Below are positions 43,420 to 56,106 of a stretch of DNA of 64,000 bases, piece after piece. The stretch spans positions 310,001 through 374,000 of the forward strand of contig NZ_LMGU01000001.1 in assembly GCF_001427525.1 (NCBI RefSeq). Direction: 5' to 3'. Position numbers and translations under genes: made by a program. Position 1 is the stretch's first letter; every line of letters starts with the position of its first letter. Below the pieces are notes generated by a model that was not told the origin of the DNA, did not search any database, and saw only the letters and a program-made list of their open reading frames with translations. This DNA is from Microbacterium sp. Root61. GTDB lineage: Bacteria; Actinomycetota; Actinomycetes; Actinomycetales; Microbacteriaceae.

Positions 43420-43620
43420 CTCACAGACATCGATCCGGCCATCACCGGGGAGTCTTCGGAAGAACGGTCCTCTCGGGGACTCACTAGAACCGAACGGGTC
43501 AGGCCCGTCACAGCCGCAGTGAGAGAGGCCCCTGCTCGAGAGAACGGGGGCACGCGGGGTGGTACCGCGGTTCTTCCATTCGGGAGAGTCGTCCTCGCAG
43601 GAAGCATCGCGACCTGCTGG
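43420..43620 (+). promoter_or_regulatory. T-box riboswitch of ileS (short Stem I type)
   Basis: The leader carries the T-box sequence GGGTGGTACCGCG (43557-43569), which pairs with the free CCA end of uncharged tRNA. Upstream, CCGG arms flank a loop holding ATC (43440-43443 region), the isoleucine specifier codon, in an ultra-short Stem I, followed by the conserved GGGGAGTCTTCGGAAGAACGG block. The 3' part holds CTGGAG near the start codon, which an alternative stem can hide. This agrees with translational T-boxes known in actinobacterial ileS leaders: uncharged tRNA-Ile opens the start site. Confidence 0.9.
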
Positions 43621-43626
43621 AGTGAC

Positions 43627-46600
43627 ATGACCTACCCGAAGCCCTCTGCCTTTGGCCCCGCGGCCGATCTCGTGCCGAGCCCGCGCTTCCCCGAGATCGA
43701 GCAGGATGTGCTCGATTTCTGGAAGGCCGACGACACCTTCCGCGCGTCGATCGAGCAGCGCGAGGGCGCCCCGGAGTGGGTCTTCTACGACGGCCCGCCG
43801 TTCGCCAACGGCCTGCCGCACTACGGGCACCTGCTCACCGGCTACGCGAAGGACCTCTTCCCGCGCTTCCAGACGATGCGCGGCAAGAAGGTCGATCGCG
43901 TGTTCGGGTGGGACACGCACGGTCTTCCCGCCGAGCTCGAGGCGATGAAGCAGCTCGGCATCACCGAGAAGGAGGAGATCGAGCGGATGGGCGTGGCGAC
44001 CTTCAACGCGAAGGCGCGCGAGTCGGTGCTCGAGTACACCCGCGAGTGGCAGGACTACGTCACGCGTCAGGCGCGCTGGGTGGACTTCGAGCGAGGCTAC
44101 AAGACGCTCGACACCTCCTACATGGAGTCGGTGCTGTGGGCCTTCAAGACCCTGTTCGACAAGGGTCTTGCGTACGAGGGCTACCGCGTGCTGCCGTACT
44201 GCTGGCGTGACCAGACGCCTCTCTCCAGTCACGAGCTGCGTATGGACGACGACGTCTACAAGATGCGCCAGGATCCCTCGGTCACGGTGTCGTTCCCGCT
44301 CGTCGGCATCAAGGCCGAGTCGCTCGGCCTCACCGGTGTGCGTGCCCTCGCGTGGACGACGACGCCGTGGACGCTCCCGACCAACCTCGCGCTCGCCGTG
44401 GGTCCCGGCATCCGCTACGTCGTCGTTCCCGGCGGACCGGCCGGTGCGGCGGACGTGCACCACGGCCCCGACGGGCGTTCCGACGACCCGGTCGAGGCGA
44501 CCGCGCACCGCTACCTCCTGGCCGAGGATCTCCTGGCCGGGTACGCGAAGGACCTCGGGTACGAATCGGCGGATGCCGCGCGCGAGGCCGTCGTGCAGAC
44601 CGTGCTGGGCGCCGACCTGGCCGATGTCGCGTACGACCGTCTCTTCGACTACTACGCCGACGCCGAGACCTGGGGCACGCAGAACGCGTGGCGCATCCTC
44701 GTCGACGACTACGTCACGACCTCGGACGGCACCGGCATCGTGCACCAGGCCCCGGCCTTCGGCGAGGACGACCAGCGGGTCGCCGAGGCCGCGGGCATCC
44801 CGACGATCCTGAGCCTCGACGACGGCGGTCGCTTCCTGCCCGCCGTGACCGACGTCGCGGGCGAGCTGTGGATGGACGCGAACACGCCGCTCATCCGCCT
44901 GCTCCGCCAGGACGGACGTCTGCTGCGTCTCGCCAGCTACGAGCACTCCTACCCGCACTGCTGGCGGTGCCGGAACCCCCTGATCTACAAGGCCGTGTCG
45001 AGCTGGTTCGTGCGTGTCACCGACATCAAGGACCGCCTGATCGCGAACAACGAGCTGATCACGTGGGCGCCCGAGAACGTCAAGCACGGTCAGTTCGGCA
45101 AGTGGCTCGAAGGGGCGCGCGACTGGTCGATCAGCCGCAACCGCTACTGGGGCTCGCCCATCCCGATCTGGAAGAGCGATGACCCCGAGTACCCGCGCAT
45201 CGACGCCTACGGCTCGCTGGCCGAGATGGAGCAGGACTTCGGTCGCCTGCCGCGCAATGCCGCGGGCGAAGTCGACCTGCACCGCCCGTACATCGACGAC
45301 CTGACCCGACCCAACCCGGACGACCCGACCGGCAACAGCACGATGCGCCGCATCGAGGACGTCCTGGATGTCTGGTTCGACTCCGGGTCGATGCCGTTCG
45401 CGCAGGTGCACTACCCGTTCGAGAACCACGACTGGTTCGACGAGCACTCGCCGGCCGACTTCATCGTGGAGTACATCGGCCAGACGCGCGGGTGGTTCTA
45501 CCTGATGCACGTGCTGTCCACGGCCCTGTTCGACCGCCCCGCCTTCACCGGCGTGTCATGCCACGGCATCGTGCTCGGCAGCGACGGGCAGAAGATGTCG
45601 AAGTCGCTGCGCAACTACCCGGACGTGTCCGAGGTGTTCGATCGGGACGGGTCCGACGCCATGCGCTGGTTCCTGATGTCCTCCAGCGTCCTGCGCGGCG
45701 GCAACCTCATCGTGACCGAGGAAGGCATCCGCTCGGGCGTGCGGGAGTTCATGCTGCCCCTGTGGAACGCGTGGTACTTCTTCTCGACCTACGCGAACGC
45801 CGCGGGCGAGCAGGGCGGTGCCGGCTACGAGGCGCGTTGGCGCACGGATTCGACCGATGTCCTGGATCGCTACATCCTCGCCCTCACCGGCGATCTCGTG
45901 CGCGATGTCGCCGCCGATCTGGAGGTGCTGGACTCCACCAGCGCGACGGCCAAGCTGCGCGACTTCGGCGAGGCGCTGACGAATTGGTACGTGCGTCGCT
46001 CTCGCGATCGGTTCTGGACCGGCGTCACCGACGACCCCCGCTCGACGGAGGCCTTCGACACGCTCTACACGGTGCTCGAGACGGTCACGCGCGTGGCCGC
46101 TCCGCTGCTGCCGCTGATCTCCGAGCGCGTCTGGCAGGGCCTCACCGGTGGACGCAGCGTGCACCTGGAGGACTGGCCCGACGCGGCGCCTTTCGCCCCG
46201 GCGCAGGACATCCGCACCGCGATGGACGCGGTGCGCGAGGTCTCCAGCGTCGCCAACGCCATGCGCAAGCGTGAGGGGAAGCGCGTGCGGCTGCCGCTCG
46301 CGCGACTCACGGTCGTGGTCCCGGATGCCGCATCCCTGGCCCAGTTCGACGACATCCTGCGTGAGGAGCTCAACGTCAAGAGCGTCGAGCTCGTCGAGTT
46401 CGACACCGACAAGGCGTCGGAGTACGGCATCACGCATCGCCTGTCGGTGAACGCCCGTGCGGCCGGCCCCCGTCTGGGCAAGCAGGTGCAGCAGGCGATC
46501 CAGGCGGCCAAGGCGGGGGACTGGTCCGAACAGGACGGCGCCGTCGTCGCCGGCGGCCTGGCGCTCGAGCCCGCCGAGTACGAACTCGTGCTCGAGACCA

Positions 46601-47040
46601 CCGGCCGTCCGGACGGCGAAGCTCTGGCGACCCTGCCCGGTGGCGGCTTCGTGCTGCTGGACACCACCACCACGCCCGAGCTGGAGGCCGAGGGCCTGGC
46701 CCGCGACGTCATCCGCGCCGTGCAGGAGACGCGCAAGTCCGCCGCGTTCGAGGTCAGCGACCGCATCCGTCTCCAGCTGCTGTTCTCCGACGCCGAGGAC
46801 GCCGCCGCCGTACGGTCGGCGTTCGACATCGCCGATGTCGCGGGGGAGACCCTCGCTCTGGATCACGGCGTGCTGGTGGAGGGCGAGGGCGTGCATCTGC
46901 CCGCCGATGCGCCCGCCGAGGTCTGGCACCCGCTCGTTTTCGGGGCCGTCCCGGAGCACGTCGGGTACGTGCCCAGCGGGACGTACGCGAACCGCGGCGG
47001 CTTCCATGTCGCCGTCACCCGGATGGAGGTCCCCGCATGA
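43627..47040 (+). CDS. ileS: Isoleucyl-tRNA synthetase (eukaryote-like type)
   Basis: A 1137-residue class I synthetase. HIGH appears as HYGH at 65-68 (GLPHYGH), KMSKS is at 656-660 ([12 protein letters not shown]), and the CP1 editing domain is about 200-430. Length and GLPHYGH place it in the eukaryote-like group found in mycobacteria and relatives, which is less sensitive to mupirocin than the standard bacterial type. The ATG at 43627 follows CTGGAG and the T-box leader. The stop overlaps folC (ATGA). Confidence 0.97.
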   Translation: MTYPKPSAFGPAADLVPSPRFPEIEQDVLDFWKADDTFRASIEQREGAPEWVFYDGPPFANGLPHYGHLLTGYAKDLFPRFQTMRGKKVDRVFGWDTHGLPAELEAMKQLGITEKEEIERMGVATFNAKARESVLEYTREWQDYVTRQARWVDFERGYKTLDTSYMESVLWAFKTLFDKGLAYEGYRVLPYCWRDQTPLSSHELRMDDDVYKMRQDPSVTVSFPLVGIKAESLGLTGVRALAWTTTPWTLPTNLALAVGPGIRYVVVPGGPAGAADVHHGPDGRSDDPVEATAHRYLLAEDLLAGYAKDLGYESADAAREAVVQTVLGADLADVAYDRLFDYYADAETWGTQNAWRILVDDYVTTSDGTGIVHQAPAFGEDDQRVAEAAGIPTILSLDDGGRFLPAVTDVAGELWMDANTPLIRLLRQDGRLLRLASYEHSYPHCWRCRNPLIYKAVSSWFVRVTDIKDRLIANNELITWAPENVKHGQFGKWLEGARDWSISRNRYWGSPIPIWKSDDPEYPRIDAYGSLAEMEQDFGRLPRNAAGEVDLHRPYIDDLTRPNPDDPTGNSTMRRIEDVLDVWFDSGSMPFAQVHYPFENHDWFDEHSPADFIVEYIGQTRGWFYLMHVLSTALFDRPAFTGVSCHGIVLGSDGQKMSKSLRNYPDVSEVFDRDGSDAMRWFLMSSSVLRGGNLIVTEEGIRSGVREFMLPLWNAWYFFSTYANAAGEQGGAGYEARWRTDSTDVLDRYILALTGDLVRDVAADLEVLDSTSATAKLRDFGEALTNWYVRRSRDRFWTGVTDDPRSTEAFDTLYTVLETVTRVAAPLLPLISERVWQGLTGGRSVHLEDWPDAAPFAPAQDIRTAMDAVREVSSVANAMRKREGKRVRLPLARLTVVVPDAASLAQFDDILREELNVKSVELVEFDTDKASEYGITHRLSVNARAAGPRLGKQVQQAIQAAKAGDWSEQDGAVVAGGLALEPAEYELVLETTGRPDGEALATLPGGGFVLLDTTTTPELEAEGLARDVIRAVQETRKSAAFEVSDRIRLQLLFSDAEDAAAVRSAFDIADVAGETLALDHGVLVEGEGVHLPADAPAEVWHPLVFGAVPEHVGYVPSGTYANRGGFHVAVTRMEVPA

Positions 47041-48389
47041 ACGATCGCAAGAGAGCGGATGCGGTCTACGCCGCGCTGCTGACCCGTCAGGGCGAGGCGT
47101 GGGTGCAGCCGCGCGTGGAGCGCACACGCCGGGTGCTCGAGCTGCTGGATGACCCGCAGCGCACCTACCGCGTGGTGCACGTCACCGGCACGAACGGCAA
47201 GACCTCCACCAGTCGCCTCATCGAGAGCCTGGTCCGCGCGCACGGTCTGCGCACCGGTCTGTTCACCAGCCCTCACCTGGAGCGCTTCACGGAGCGCATG
47301 ATGGTCGACGGCGAACCGATCGACGACGGTGCCGTGGCGGATGCCTGGGACGAGATCGAGCCGTTCGTCGACCTCGTCGACGCCGAGCTCGCCGCCGCAG
47401 GCGATGCCGCGCTGACGTTCTTCGAGCTGCTGACGGTGCTGGCGTTCGTCGCCTTCGCGGATGCGCCGGTGGATGTCCTCGTGCTCGAGGTCGGGATGGG
47501 CGGCGCGTGGGACTCCACGAACACGGCCGACGGCGATGTCGCAGTGTTCGCGCCGATCGCGCTGGACCACGCCGACCGGCTGGGCGCCACGATCGCCGAG
47601 ATCGCGACCGTGAAGTCCGGCATCATCAAGGACGGCGCCGCGGTCGTGTCCGCGCGTCAGGACCCCGCGGCCGAGGCCGTGCTGCGCGCGGCCGCCGCCG
47701 CGCGCGGCGCCACGATCGCGTTCGAGGGCGAGCAGTTCGGCCTCGTCTCGGATCGTCTCGCCGTCGGCGGTCAGCTCATCTCGGTGCGCGGGCTCGCCGG
47801 CACGTACGACGACGAGTACCTGCCCCTGTACGGCGCACACCAGGCGTTCAACGCAGCCCTGGCCATCGCCGCGGTCGAGTCGCTGATCGGGGCGGCGACC
47901 CAGCCGATCGCCGGCGACATCCTCACCGAAGCCTTCGGTCAGGTGACCTCGCCCGGACGCCTCCAGCTGGTCGGGGTCAGCCCCACCGTCCTGGTGGATG
48001 CCGCGCACAACCCGCACGGCGTGCACGCGCTCGTCGAGGCGCTGGGCCATTCGTTCGACTTCGACGAGTGGGGTGTCGTGCTGGGCGTCTTCACGGACAA
48101 GGACGCCGCCGGCATCGTCGCGGAGATCGCCCCGATCGCGACCCAGGTGTTCGCCACCGCCCCCGATTCGGAACGGGCGAATGAGGCGGATGCCATCGCC
48201 GACTATGCGGAGGCCGCCGGAATGCCCGTGACCGTCCACGACAACGTGTCCGACGCGGCGGAGGCGGCCCGAGCATGGGCCGCTGCATCCGATCGTCGGG
48301 CCGTCGTCATCGCCGGCTCGGTCGTCCTGGCCGGCGAAGCCCTGGCCGTGGCGGCCCGGGAAGACTGGAAGGCAGGGTGGAGCGAGTGA
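47037..48389 (+). CDS. folC: Folylpolyglutamate synthase / dihydrofolate synthase
   Basis: A 450-residue Mur-ligase-like enzyme adding glutamate to (dihydro)folate. The ATP-binding loop is TGTNGKTST at about 50-58; [14 protein letters not shown] and the LDHADRLG segment are typical, and DAAHNPHG marks the C-terminal domain. It overlaps ileS at its start (ATGA) and the DUF4233 gene at its end (GTGA), so all are coupled. Confidence 0.95.
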   Translation: MNDRKRADAVYAALLTRQGEAWVQPRVERTRRVLELLDDPQRTYRVVHVTGTNGKTSTSRLIESLVRAHGLRTGLFTSPHLERFTERMMVDGEPIDDGAVADAWDEIEPFVDLVDAELAAAGDAALTFFELLTVLAFVAFADAPVDVLVLEVGMGGAWDSTNTADGDVAVFAPIALDHADRLGATIAEIATVKSGIIKDGAAVVSARQDPAAEAVLRAAAAARGATIAFEGEQFGLVSDRLAVGGQLISVRGLAGTYDDEYLPLYGAHQAFNAALAIAAVESLIGAATQPIAGDILTEAFGQVTSPGRLQLVGVSPTVLVDAAHNPHGVHALVEALGHSFDFDEWGVVLGVFTDKDAAGIVAEIAPIATQVFATAPDSERANEADAIADYAEAAGMPVTVHDNVSDAAEAARAWAAASDRRAVVIAGSVVLAGEALAVAAREDWKAGWSE

Positions 48390-48808
48390 GCGTCGAATCA
48401 GCGGAGGTTCCGGCTCCGCGCCGTGAGCGTCGTCGTCGGGGTGCCGCCGAATCGCTCGGCTCGATCGTCCTGATCTTCGAGTCGGTCGTCGTGTTCCTCG
48501 GCGGACTCGTCGTGTTCGGCCTCAAGGCCCTGCCCGAGCCCATTGCGCCGTGGTGGGGTGTTGTGGGCGGCATCGTGCTCGCCATCGCGATGATCGCGGT
48601 TTCGGGGATGCTGCGGCACCGCTGGGCGATCGCCGTCGGCTGGGCGCTCCAGGTGGTCGTCGCGCTGGCGGCATTCGTGGTTCCCGCATTCCTCATCGTC
48701 GCTCTGATTTTCGGTGGCATGTGGGCGTATGCCACCATCAAAGGAGCGTCCCTCGACGCTCGCAACGCGCGTCTCGCGCAGGATCCCGGCATCCCGAACG
48801 GAGACTGA
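48386..48808 (+). CDS. DUF4233 membrane protein
   Basis: A 140-residue protein with four hydrophobic segments (about 30-135: SIVLIFESVVVFLGGLVVFG ... LIVALIFGGMWAYATI). It matches the actinobacterial DUF4233 family, encoded between folC and ndk in many relatives. Function unknown. The GTG at 48386 is chosen because it overlaps the folC stop codon; another GTG lies nine bases earlier (48377). Confidence 0.88.
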   Translation: MSVESAEVPAPRRERRRRGAAESLGSIVLIFESVVVFLGGLVVFGLKALPEPIAPWWGVVGGIVLAIAMIAVSGMLRHRWAIAVGWALQVVVALAAFVVPAFLIVALIFGGMWAYATIKGASLDARNARLAQDPGIPNGD

Positions 48809-48810
48809 AC

Positions 48811-49227
48811 ATGTCCACTGAAGAGACCCTCATCCTGGTGAAGCCCGATGGCGTCGCCCGCGGCCTCACCGGCGCGATCCTGGCCCGAATCGAAGCCAAG
48901 GGCTACTCGCTGGTGGACATCCGCCTCGTCGAGCCCGACCGCGACCTTCTCGAGCAGCACTACGCCGAGCACGAGGGGAAGCCGTTCTACGAGCCGCTCC
49001 TCGAGTTCATGATGTCGGGACCGTCTGTCGCGATCCGCCTGGCCGGCAACCGCGTCATCGAGGGCTTCCGGTCGCTCGCCGGCACCACCGACCCGACCAC
49101 GGCGGCTCCCGGTACCATCCGCGGCGACTTCGGCCGTGACTGGGGCCTGAAGGTGCAGCAGAACCTCGTGCACGGCTCGGACAGCCCCGAGTCCGCGGCG
49201 CGCGAACTGGACATCTGGTTCCCGTAG
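48811..49227 (+). CDS. ndk: Nucleoside diphosphate kinase
   Basis: A 138-residue enzyme balancing nucleoside triphosphate pools. Active-site His121 lies in NLVHGSDS; ETLILVKPDGVARGL is the N-terminal strand. Only two bases separate it from the DUF4233 stop codon. It ends at a terminator. Confidence 0.97.
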   Translation: MSTEETLILVKPDGVARGLTGAILARIEAKGYSLVDIRLVEPDRDLLEQHYAEHEGKPFYEPLLEFMMSGPSVAIRLAGNRVIEGFRSLAGTTDPTTAAPGTIRGDFGRDWGLKVQQNLVHGSDSPESAARELDIWFP

Positions 49228-49241
49228 CCCGCACGTGAGAG

Positions 49242-49279
49242 GGCCCGGAAGGCGCGACAGCAGTCGCACCTTCCGGGCC
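49242..49279. terminator. Bidirectional terminator between ndk and VKOR gene
   Basis: GGCCCGGAAGG and its inverse form an 11-bp stem with an inner GCGAC/GTCGC stem-loop; convergent genes flank it. Confidence 0.85.
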
Positions 49280-49287
49280 GTTCTCGT

Positions 49288-49905
49288 TCAGGCGAAGAGC
49301 GTGCCGAAGATGTTGGTCAGTGCGTCCAGGCGCACCTGCGCCAGGACCACGATGATCGCGTAGCTCACGATCGTGATCAGCGGCACCCACGGCATGAGCT
49401 TGCCGGCGGAGCGGCGGATGTTCGCGGGTGCGGGCAGGATGCCGGTGCGCAGGATGTGCACGGTCACGACGTAGAACGACGGGATCACGACGGCCCACGT
49501 CACCATGCACCACGGGCACAGCGTGCCGAGGACGAAGATGCTCTGCCCGATCAGCCAGCAGACGAACACGAACGCCAGCAGCATCCCGAGTTCGAACAGC
49601 CACCAGAACCAGCGGGCGAACCGCGCTCCGGCCAGGATCGCGACGCCGACCACGATGGGGGCGACCCAGGCGGTGAGGCCGATGATCGGGTTCGGGAACC
49701 CGAGGATGCTGCCCTGCCACGAGTCGAGGTTCGCCGTACACTGCACCAGCACGCTGAAGTCGCAGGATGCCGCCGTGCCGGGGAACTCCAGCGCGTGCAG
49801 CTTCTCGAGCGTGAGCTGGAACGCGGCCCACCAGCCGATGACGCCGGCGACCACCAGCCAGACGGCCATGACGGTCGGGCGGGTGTGGCTCTGCGGCGAA
49901 GACAT
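49288..49905 (-). CDS. Vitamin K epoxide reductase-like protein (disulfide bond formation)
   Basis: A 205-residue VKOR-family membrane protein with five predicted segments. The redox motif CPWC is at 130-133 and the loop pair is Cys48 and Cys56. In actinobacteria VKOR replaces DsbB, reoxidising a DsbA-like thioredoxin with quinone as acceptor. No fused thioredoxin domain is present. The ATG at 49903-49905 follows CATAAT by seven bases, a leaderless-type start. Confidence 0.93.
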   Translation of the reverse strand: MSSPQSHTRPTVMAVWLVVAGVIGWWAAFQLTLEKLHALEFPGTAASCDFSVLVQCTANLDSWQGSILGFPNPIIGLTAWVAPIVVGVAILAGARFARWFWWLFELGMLLAFVFVCWLIGQSIFVLGTLCPWCMVTWAVVIPSFYVVTVHILRTGILPAPANIRRSAGKLMPWVPLITIVSYAIIVVLAQVRLDALTNIFGTLFA

Positions 49906-50191
49906 GCCTCGGATTATGGCATCGCCGCCTGTGCGAAGCGCGCACGCACGACCGGAGAAATCCCCGGAATCCATCTCGTCGCACATCGAACGGGGGAAAG
50001 TGCGATAATAGATCCCGATGCGCAGCGGCCGCGCCGCACAAAGCATCACAGAAAAGACTTCGGGCCACGAGAGCCCTTCGCAGCCTGAGCCACGGGCCGG
50101 CTGCAGACCGAGTGAGTTTGCGGCACCGACGTGAGGTGCCGCACGAGATTTCACCGGGCGACGCGCGGCGCCGCCCGCAGGGAGTGCGCCA

Positions 50192-52576
50192 GTGATGGCT
50201 GATGACACCAACCACCAGTCCGAATTCGAGAACACACCGGAAGCTCCGGCAGATGAGGCGGTCACGCTCGACGTGCCCGACTCCGTCGCCGACGCGGTGA
50301 TCGAGGGCGGCGACGCCGTCGTCGCCGAGCCCGAGGTCGCGGAGATCGTCGCCGAGGCTGAGGCCGAGGTTGTCGCCGAGGTCGAGGTTGTCGCGGAAAT
50401 CGAGGCCACCGCCGAGGTTGCCGCGGAAGCCGTCGCCGAGGTCGAAGCCGAGGTCGCGACCGAGGCCGATGCCGAAGCGGTGACCGAGACCGAAGTCGCG
50501 CCCGCGGTGGAAGAGCCGGTCGTCGAGGAGAAGCCGCTGACGGCGGCCACCCTCGGCCTGCTGCCGGAGAACTTCGTGTCGGCCGTGTCGACGCAGCTGA
50601 TGTTCTACGCGCCCGAGCCGCCGCCGGTCACCGAGCGCTCCGGCCCGCTGGAGATCCCCTCCGACGAGCCCGCAGCCTCCAGCACGGCCCGCCGTCGCAA
50701 CCGCCGCCGTGGTGGCGCAGAAGACCGGGACGCGGCATCCGACGCCCCGCCTGTGCAGCAGCAGCAGCCGCCGCGCCAGCGCGCCGTCGAGCTCATCACC
50801 GAGCCGCAGCGCATCAAGGGCTCCACGCGCCTCGAGGCCAAGAAGCAGCGCCGCCGCGACGGTCGTGAGGCCGGACGCCGCCGCACCGTCGTGACCGAGG
50901 CCGAGTTCCTCGCGCGCCGTGAGGCCGTCGACCGCGTCATGATCGTGCGCTCCAAGAACGGGCGCATCCAGATCGCCGTGCTCGAAGACAAGGTGCTCGT
51001 CGAGCACTACGTCGCGCGCAACCAGGACGCGTCGCTCATCGGCAACGTCTACGTCGGTCGCGTGCAGAACGTGCTGCCCAGCATGGAGGCCGCCTTCGTC
51101 GACATCGGTCGCGGTCGCAACGCCGTGCTGTACTCCGGCGAGGTCGACTGGGATGCCGTCGAGACCGGCAACCAGCCGCGTCGCATCGAACTGGCGCTGA
51201 AGTCCGGCGACCGCGTGCTCGTGCAGGTCACGAAGGACCCGGTCGGCCACAAGGGCGCCCGTCTGACCAGCCAGATCTCGCTCCCGGGCCGGTACCTCGT
51301 GTACGTGCCCGGCGGCGCCATGAACGGCATCTCGCGCAAGCTCCCCGACACCGAGCGGGCGCGCCTCAAGCGCATCCTCAAGGAGGTGCTGCCCGAGTCT
51401 TCCGGAGTGATCGTGCGCACCGCCGCCGAGGGCGCGACCGAGGACCAGCTCACGCGCGACGTGCAGCGCCTCACCGCCCAGTGGGAGCACATCAGCCGCC
51501 AGATCGAGTCGATCCAGGCGCCCGCGCTGCTGCACTCCGAGCCGGACCTGCTCGTCAAGATCGTCCGCGACGTCTTCAACGAGGACTTCACGAAGATGCT
51601 CATCCAGGGCGAGGACGCGCAGCACACGATCGCGAACTACCTCGCCAGTGTCGCTCCCGACCTCCTGGAGCGCGTCGAGAAGTACGAGGGTGAGAACGAC
51701 CCGTTCGACGAGTTCCGTGTCACGGAGCAGATCGAGAAGGCGCTGGACCGCAAGGTCTGGCTGCCGTCGGGCGGCTCGCTCGTCATCGACCGCACCGAGG
51801 CCATGACCGTCGTCGACGTCAACACGGGCAAGTTCGTCGGTTCCGGCGGCAACCTCGAAGAGACGGTCACGAAGAACAACCTCGAGGCCGCCGAGGAGAT
51901 CGTGCGCCAGCTCCGGCTGCGCGACATCGGCGGGATCATCGTCGTCGACTTCATCGATATGGTGCTCGAATCCAACCGCGACCTCGTGCTGCGTCGTCTG
52001 GTCGAATGCCTCAGCCGTGACCGTACGAAGCACCAGGTCGCCGAGGTCACCTCGCTCGGCCTCGTGCAGATGACGCGCAAGAAGCTCGGCCTCGGCCTGC
52101 TCGAGACCTTCAGCGAGCCGTGCGACGTGTGCGCCGGCCGTGGCGTCGTCGTGCACCACGATCCCGTCGTCAAGCACCGCTCGGCCGCCGGTGGCGCCCC
52201 CAACGGCCGCAGGCCGCGTGCGGGTGCTCCCGTCGCGAACGGCGCCTCCACCGGGACGCACGTGATCACGGAGGGCGTGAAGTCCGCGCTCGCCCAGATC
52301 GCCGCCTCGACGATCCACCACGAGGAGCACGCCGTCGCGGATGCCGCGCCCGTGGAGCTCGTCCTCGAGGCTCCGGTCGAGCGTCCCAAGAAGGCGCGCA
52401 AGAAGCGTGCCGCGCCGTCGCAGAGCGCGCCGAAGTCCGAGAAGGAACAGCTCCTGGACACGGTGCTCAACGCCCTTCCCGAGCCGAAGGCTCCGGGGCA
52501 GGGTCGTGGTCGCCGCCGTGTCAGCACGGCCGCGCTCACCGGCACGCCGATCGCGCACACGCCCGCAGAAGACTGA
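50192..52576 (+). CDS. rne: Ribonuclease E/G
   Basis: A 794-residue endoribonuclease for mRNA decay and rRNA maturation. Order: an acidic Val/Ala/Glu-rich N-terminal region (about 1-150), a basic stretch (170-235), an S1 RNA-binding domain and the catalytic core. Catalytic Asp542 (VVDVNTG) and Asp586 (VVDFIDM) and the zinc-link Cys644 and Cys647 (CDVCAGRG) are intact. The C-terminus is Lys/Arg-rich. Start is GTG 50192 or the adjacent ATG 50195, both served by GGGAG. The 286-base leader before it holds a GATAAT near 50004 but no gene. Confidence 0.95.
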   Translation: MMADDTNHQSEFENTPEAPADEAVTLDVPDSVADAVIEGGDAVVAEPEVAEIVAEAEAEVVAEVEVVAEIEATAEVAAEAVAEVEAEVATEADAEAVTETEVAPAVEEPVVEEKPLTAATLGLLPENFVSAVSTQLMFYAPEPPPVTERSGPLEIPSDEPAASSTARRRNRRRGGAEDRDAASDAPPVQQQQPPRQRAVELITEPQRIKGSTRLEAKKQRRRDGREAGRRRTVVTEAEFLARREAVDRVMIVRSKNGRIQIAVLEDKVLVEHYVARNQDASLIGNVYVGRVQNVLPSMEAAFVDIGRGRNAVLYSGEVDWDAVETGNQPRRIELALKSGDRVLVQVTKDPVGHKGARLTSQISLPGRYLVYVPGGAMNGISRKLPDTERARLKRILKEVLPESSGVIVRTAAEGATEDQLTRDVQRLTAQWEHISRQIESIQAPALLHSEPDLLVKIVRDVFNEDFTKMLIQGEDAQHTIANYLASVAPDLLERVEKYEGENDPFDEFRVTEQIEKALDRKVWLPSGGSLVIDRTEAMTVVDVNTGKFVGSGGNLEETVTKNNLEAAEEIVRQLRLRDIGGIIVVDFIDMVLESNRDLVLRRLVECLSRDRTKHQVAEVTSLGLVQMTRKKLGLGLLETFSEPCDVCAGRGVVVHHDPVVKHRSAAGGAPNGRRPRAGAPVANGASTGTHVITEGVKSALAQIAASTIHHEEHAVADAAPVELVLEAPVERPKKARKKRAAPSQSAPKSEKEQLLDTVLNALPEPKAPGQGRGRRRVSTAALTGTPIAHTPAED

Positions 52577-52578
52577 TC

Positions 52579-52618
52579 CAGAAGCCACTCGCATCCGATC
52601 GGATGCGGGTGGCTTCTG
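52579..52618. terminator. Terminator between rne and DUF4031 gene
   Basis: CAGAAGCCAC pairs with GTGGCTTCTG, and the inner GCATCC/GGATGC stem extends it; convergent genes flank it. Confidence 0.85.
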
Positions 52619-52624
52619 CGTGCG

Positions 52625-52897
52625 TCAGAGCCCGCGTCGCTCGCGTGCGGTCACCCGCAGGCCGGAGGCGATCAGGGAACGCACCAGGGCGTGTCCGTCC
52701 ACGTGACGGGCTCCGGCGGCCACCAGGCGCGCGTGGGCCTCTTCGGGGACGTCGTAGTGGTCCAGATCGAAGCTGCGGCGGGGGAGTCCGTTGGCCGCCG
52801 CGAAATCGTGCAGCTCATCGAGGTTCGCATCGCTGATCAGGTGCGCCCACAGTCGGTCGTGTGCCGGCCACCGCGGGTCGTCGATCAGGATCGCCAT
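52625..52897 (-). CDS. DUF4031 domain-containing protein
   Basis: A 90-residue protein of the DUF4031 family, recognised by MAILIDDPRWPAHDRLWAHLISD and FDLDHYDVPEEAHARLVAAGA. It has an Asp/His-rich pattern suggesting a metal-binding fold. Function unknown. It is transcribed against rne and divergent from rplU. Confidence 0.9.
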   Translation of the reverse strand: MAILIDDPRWPAHDRLWAHLISDANLDELHDFAAANGLPRRSFDLDHYDVPEEAHARLVAAGARHVDGHALVRSLIASGLRVTARERRGL

Positions 52898-52942
52898 AGG
52901 CCGATCCTACGCACGACACGGCAGACTCACGGGTCCGCGCTT

Positions 52943-52972
52943 TTGGAGATAGGCCCCCCTATCCGGTAAAGT
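52943..52972 (+). promoter_or_regulatory. Probable promoter of the rplU operon
   Basis: TTGGAG (52943-52948), 18 bases, TAAAGT (52967-52972). Within the spacer, GATAGG and CCTATC form a 6-bp inverted repeat (52948-52963), a possible regulatory site. A leader of about 90 bases follows before the L21 start. Confidence 0.55.
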
Positions 52973-53066
52973 ATTCCTTTGGTGCGTCGACGACACATTT
53001 GCTTCCGCACCGACGTCTTTCCCAGGCACCCGGAGCCGCGCGCTCCCTGAAGAAACAAGGTATGAA

Positions 53067-53375
53067 GTGGTCTACGCAGTTGTGCGCGCCGGTGGTCGGC
53101 AGGAGAAGGTTCAGGTCGGCACTATCGTCGTCCTGGATCGCCAGTCCGCCAAGATCGGCGACAACATCGAACTTCCCGCAGTGCTGCTGGTCGACGGCGA
53201 TGCCGTCACGACCGACGCCGACAAGCTTGCGAAGGTGACCGTCACCGCCGAGGTCCTCGGCGAAGAGCGCGGCCCGAAGATCATCATCCAGAAGTTCAAG
53301 AACAAGACCGGCTACAAGAAGCGCCAGGGGCACCGTCAGGACCTCACGCGCGTCAAGGTCACCGGCATCAAGTAA
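53067..53375 (+). CDS. rplU: 50S ribosomal protein L21
   Basis: A 102-residue L21 ([21 protein letters not shown] ... [26 protein letters not shown]). The GTG start has AAGG upstream. It is co-transcribed with rpmA 19 bases on, the universal order rplU-rpmA-obgE. Confidence 0.97.
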   Translation: MVYAVVRAGGRQEKVQVGTIVVLDRQSAKIGDNIELPAVLLVDGDAVTTDADKLAKVTVTAEVLGEERGPKIIIQKFKNKTGYKKRQGHRQDLTRVKVTGIK

Positions 53376-53394
53376 GCACGGAAGAGACTAGGAC

Positions 53395-53652
53395 ATGGCA
53401 CATAAAAAGGGCGCAAGCTCCACCCGTAATGGTCGTGACTCCAACGCTCAGCGCCTCGGCGTGAAGCGTTTCGGCGGCCAGGTCGTAGGCGCAGGCGAGA
53501 TCATCGTCCGCCAGCGCGGCACGCACTTCCACCCGGGCGTCAACGTCGGCCGCGGTGGCGACGACACGCTGTTCGCGCTCGCGCCCGGTGCTGTCGAGTT
53601 CGGCAACAAGGGCGGCCGCAAGGTCGTCAACATCGTCGTAGCCGCGGAGTAA
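53395..53652 (+). CDS. rpmA: 50S ribosomal protein L27
   Basis: An 85-residue L27 beginning [24 protein letters not shown], with no N-terminal extension to be processed (unlike Firmicutes). Its N-terminus reaches the peptidyl transferase centre. A classic terminator follows, so obgE is mostly on another transcript. Confidence 0.97.
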   Translation: MAHKKGASSTRNGRDSNAQRLGVKRFGGQVVGAGEIIVRQRGTHFHPGVNVGRGGDDTLFALAPGAVEFGNKGGRKVVNIVVAAE

Positions 53653-53679
53653 TCCGAGGCTCGCACAGATCTTCAGTGA

Positions 53680-53703
53680 GGGGGCGGGCTTTGGCCCGCC
53701 CCC
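53680..53703 (+). terminator. Intrinsic terminator after rpmA
   Basis: GGGGGCGGGC and GCCCGCCCCC form a 10-bp stem with a TTTG loop, followed by TTTCATTTTTT. It is the most classical intrinsic terminator here. Confidence 0.93.
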
Positions 53704-53716
53704 TTTCATTTTTTGA

Positions 53717-56102
<2,386 letters not shown>

Positions 56103-56106
<4 letters not shown>

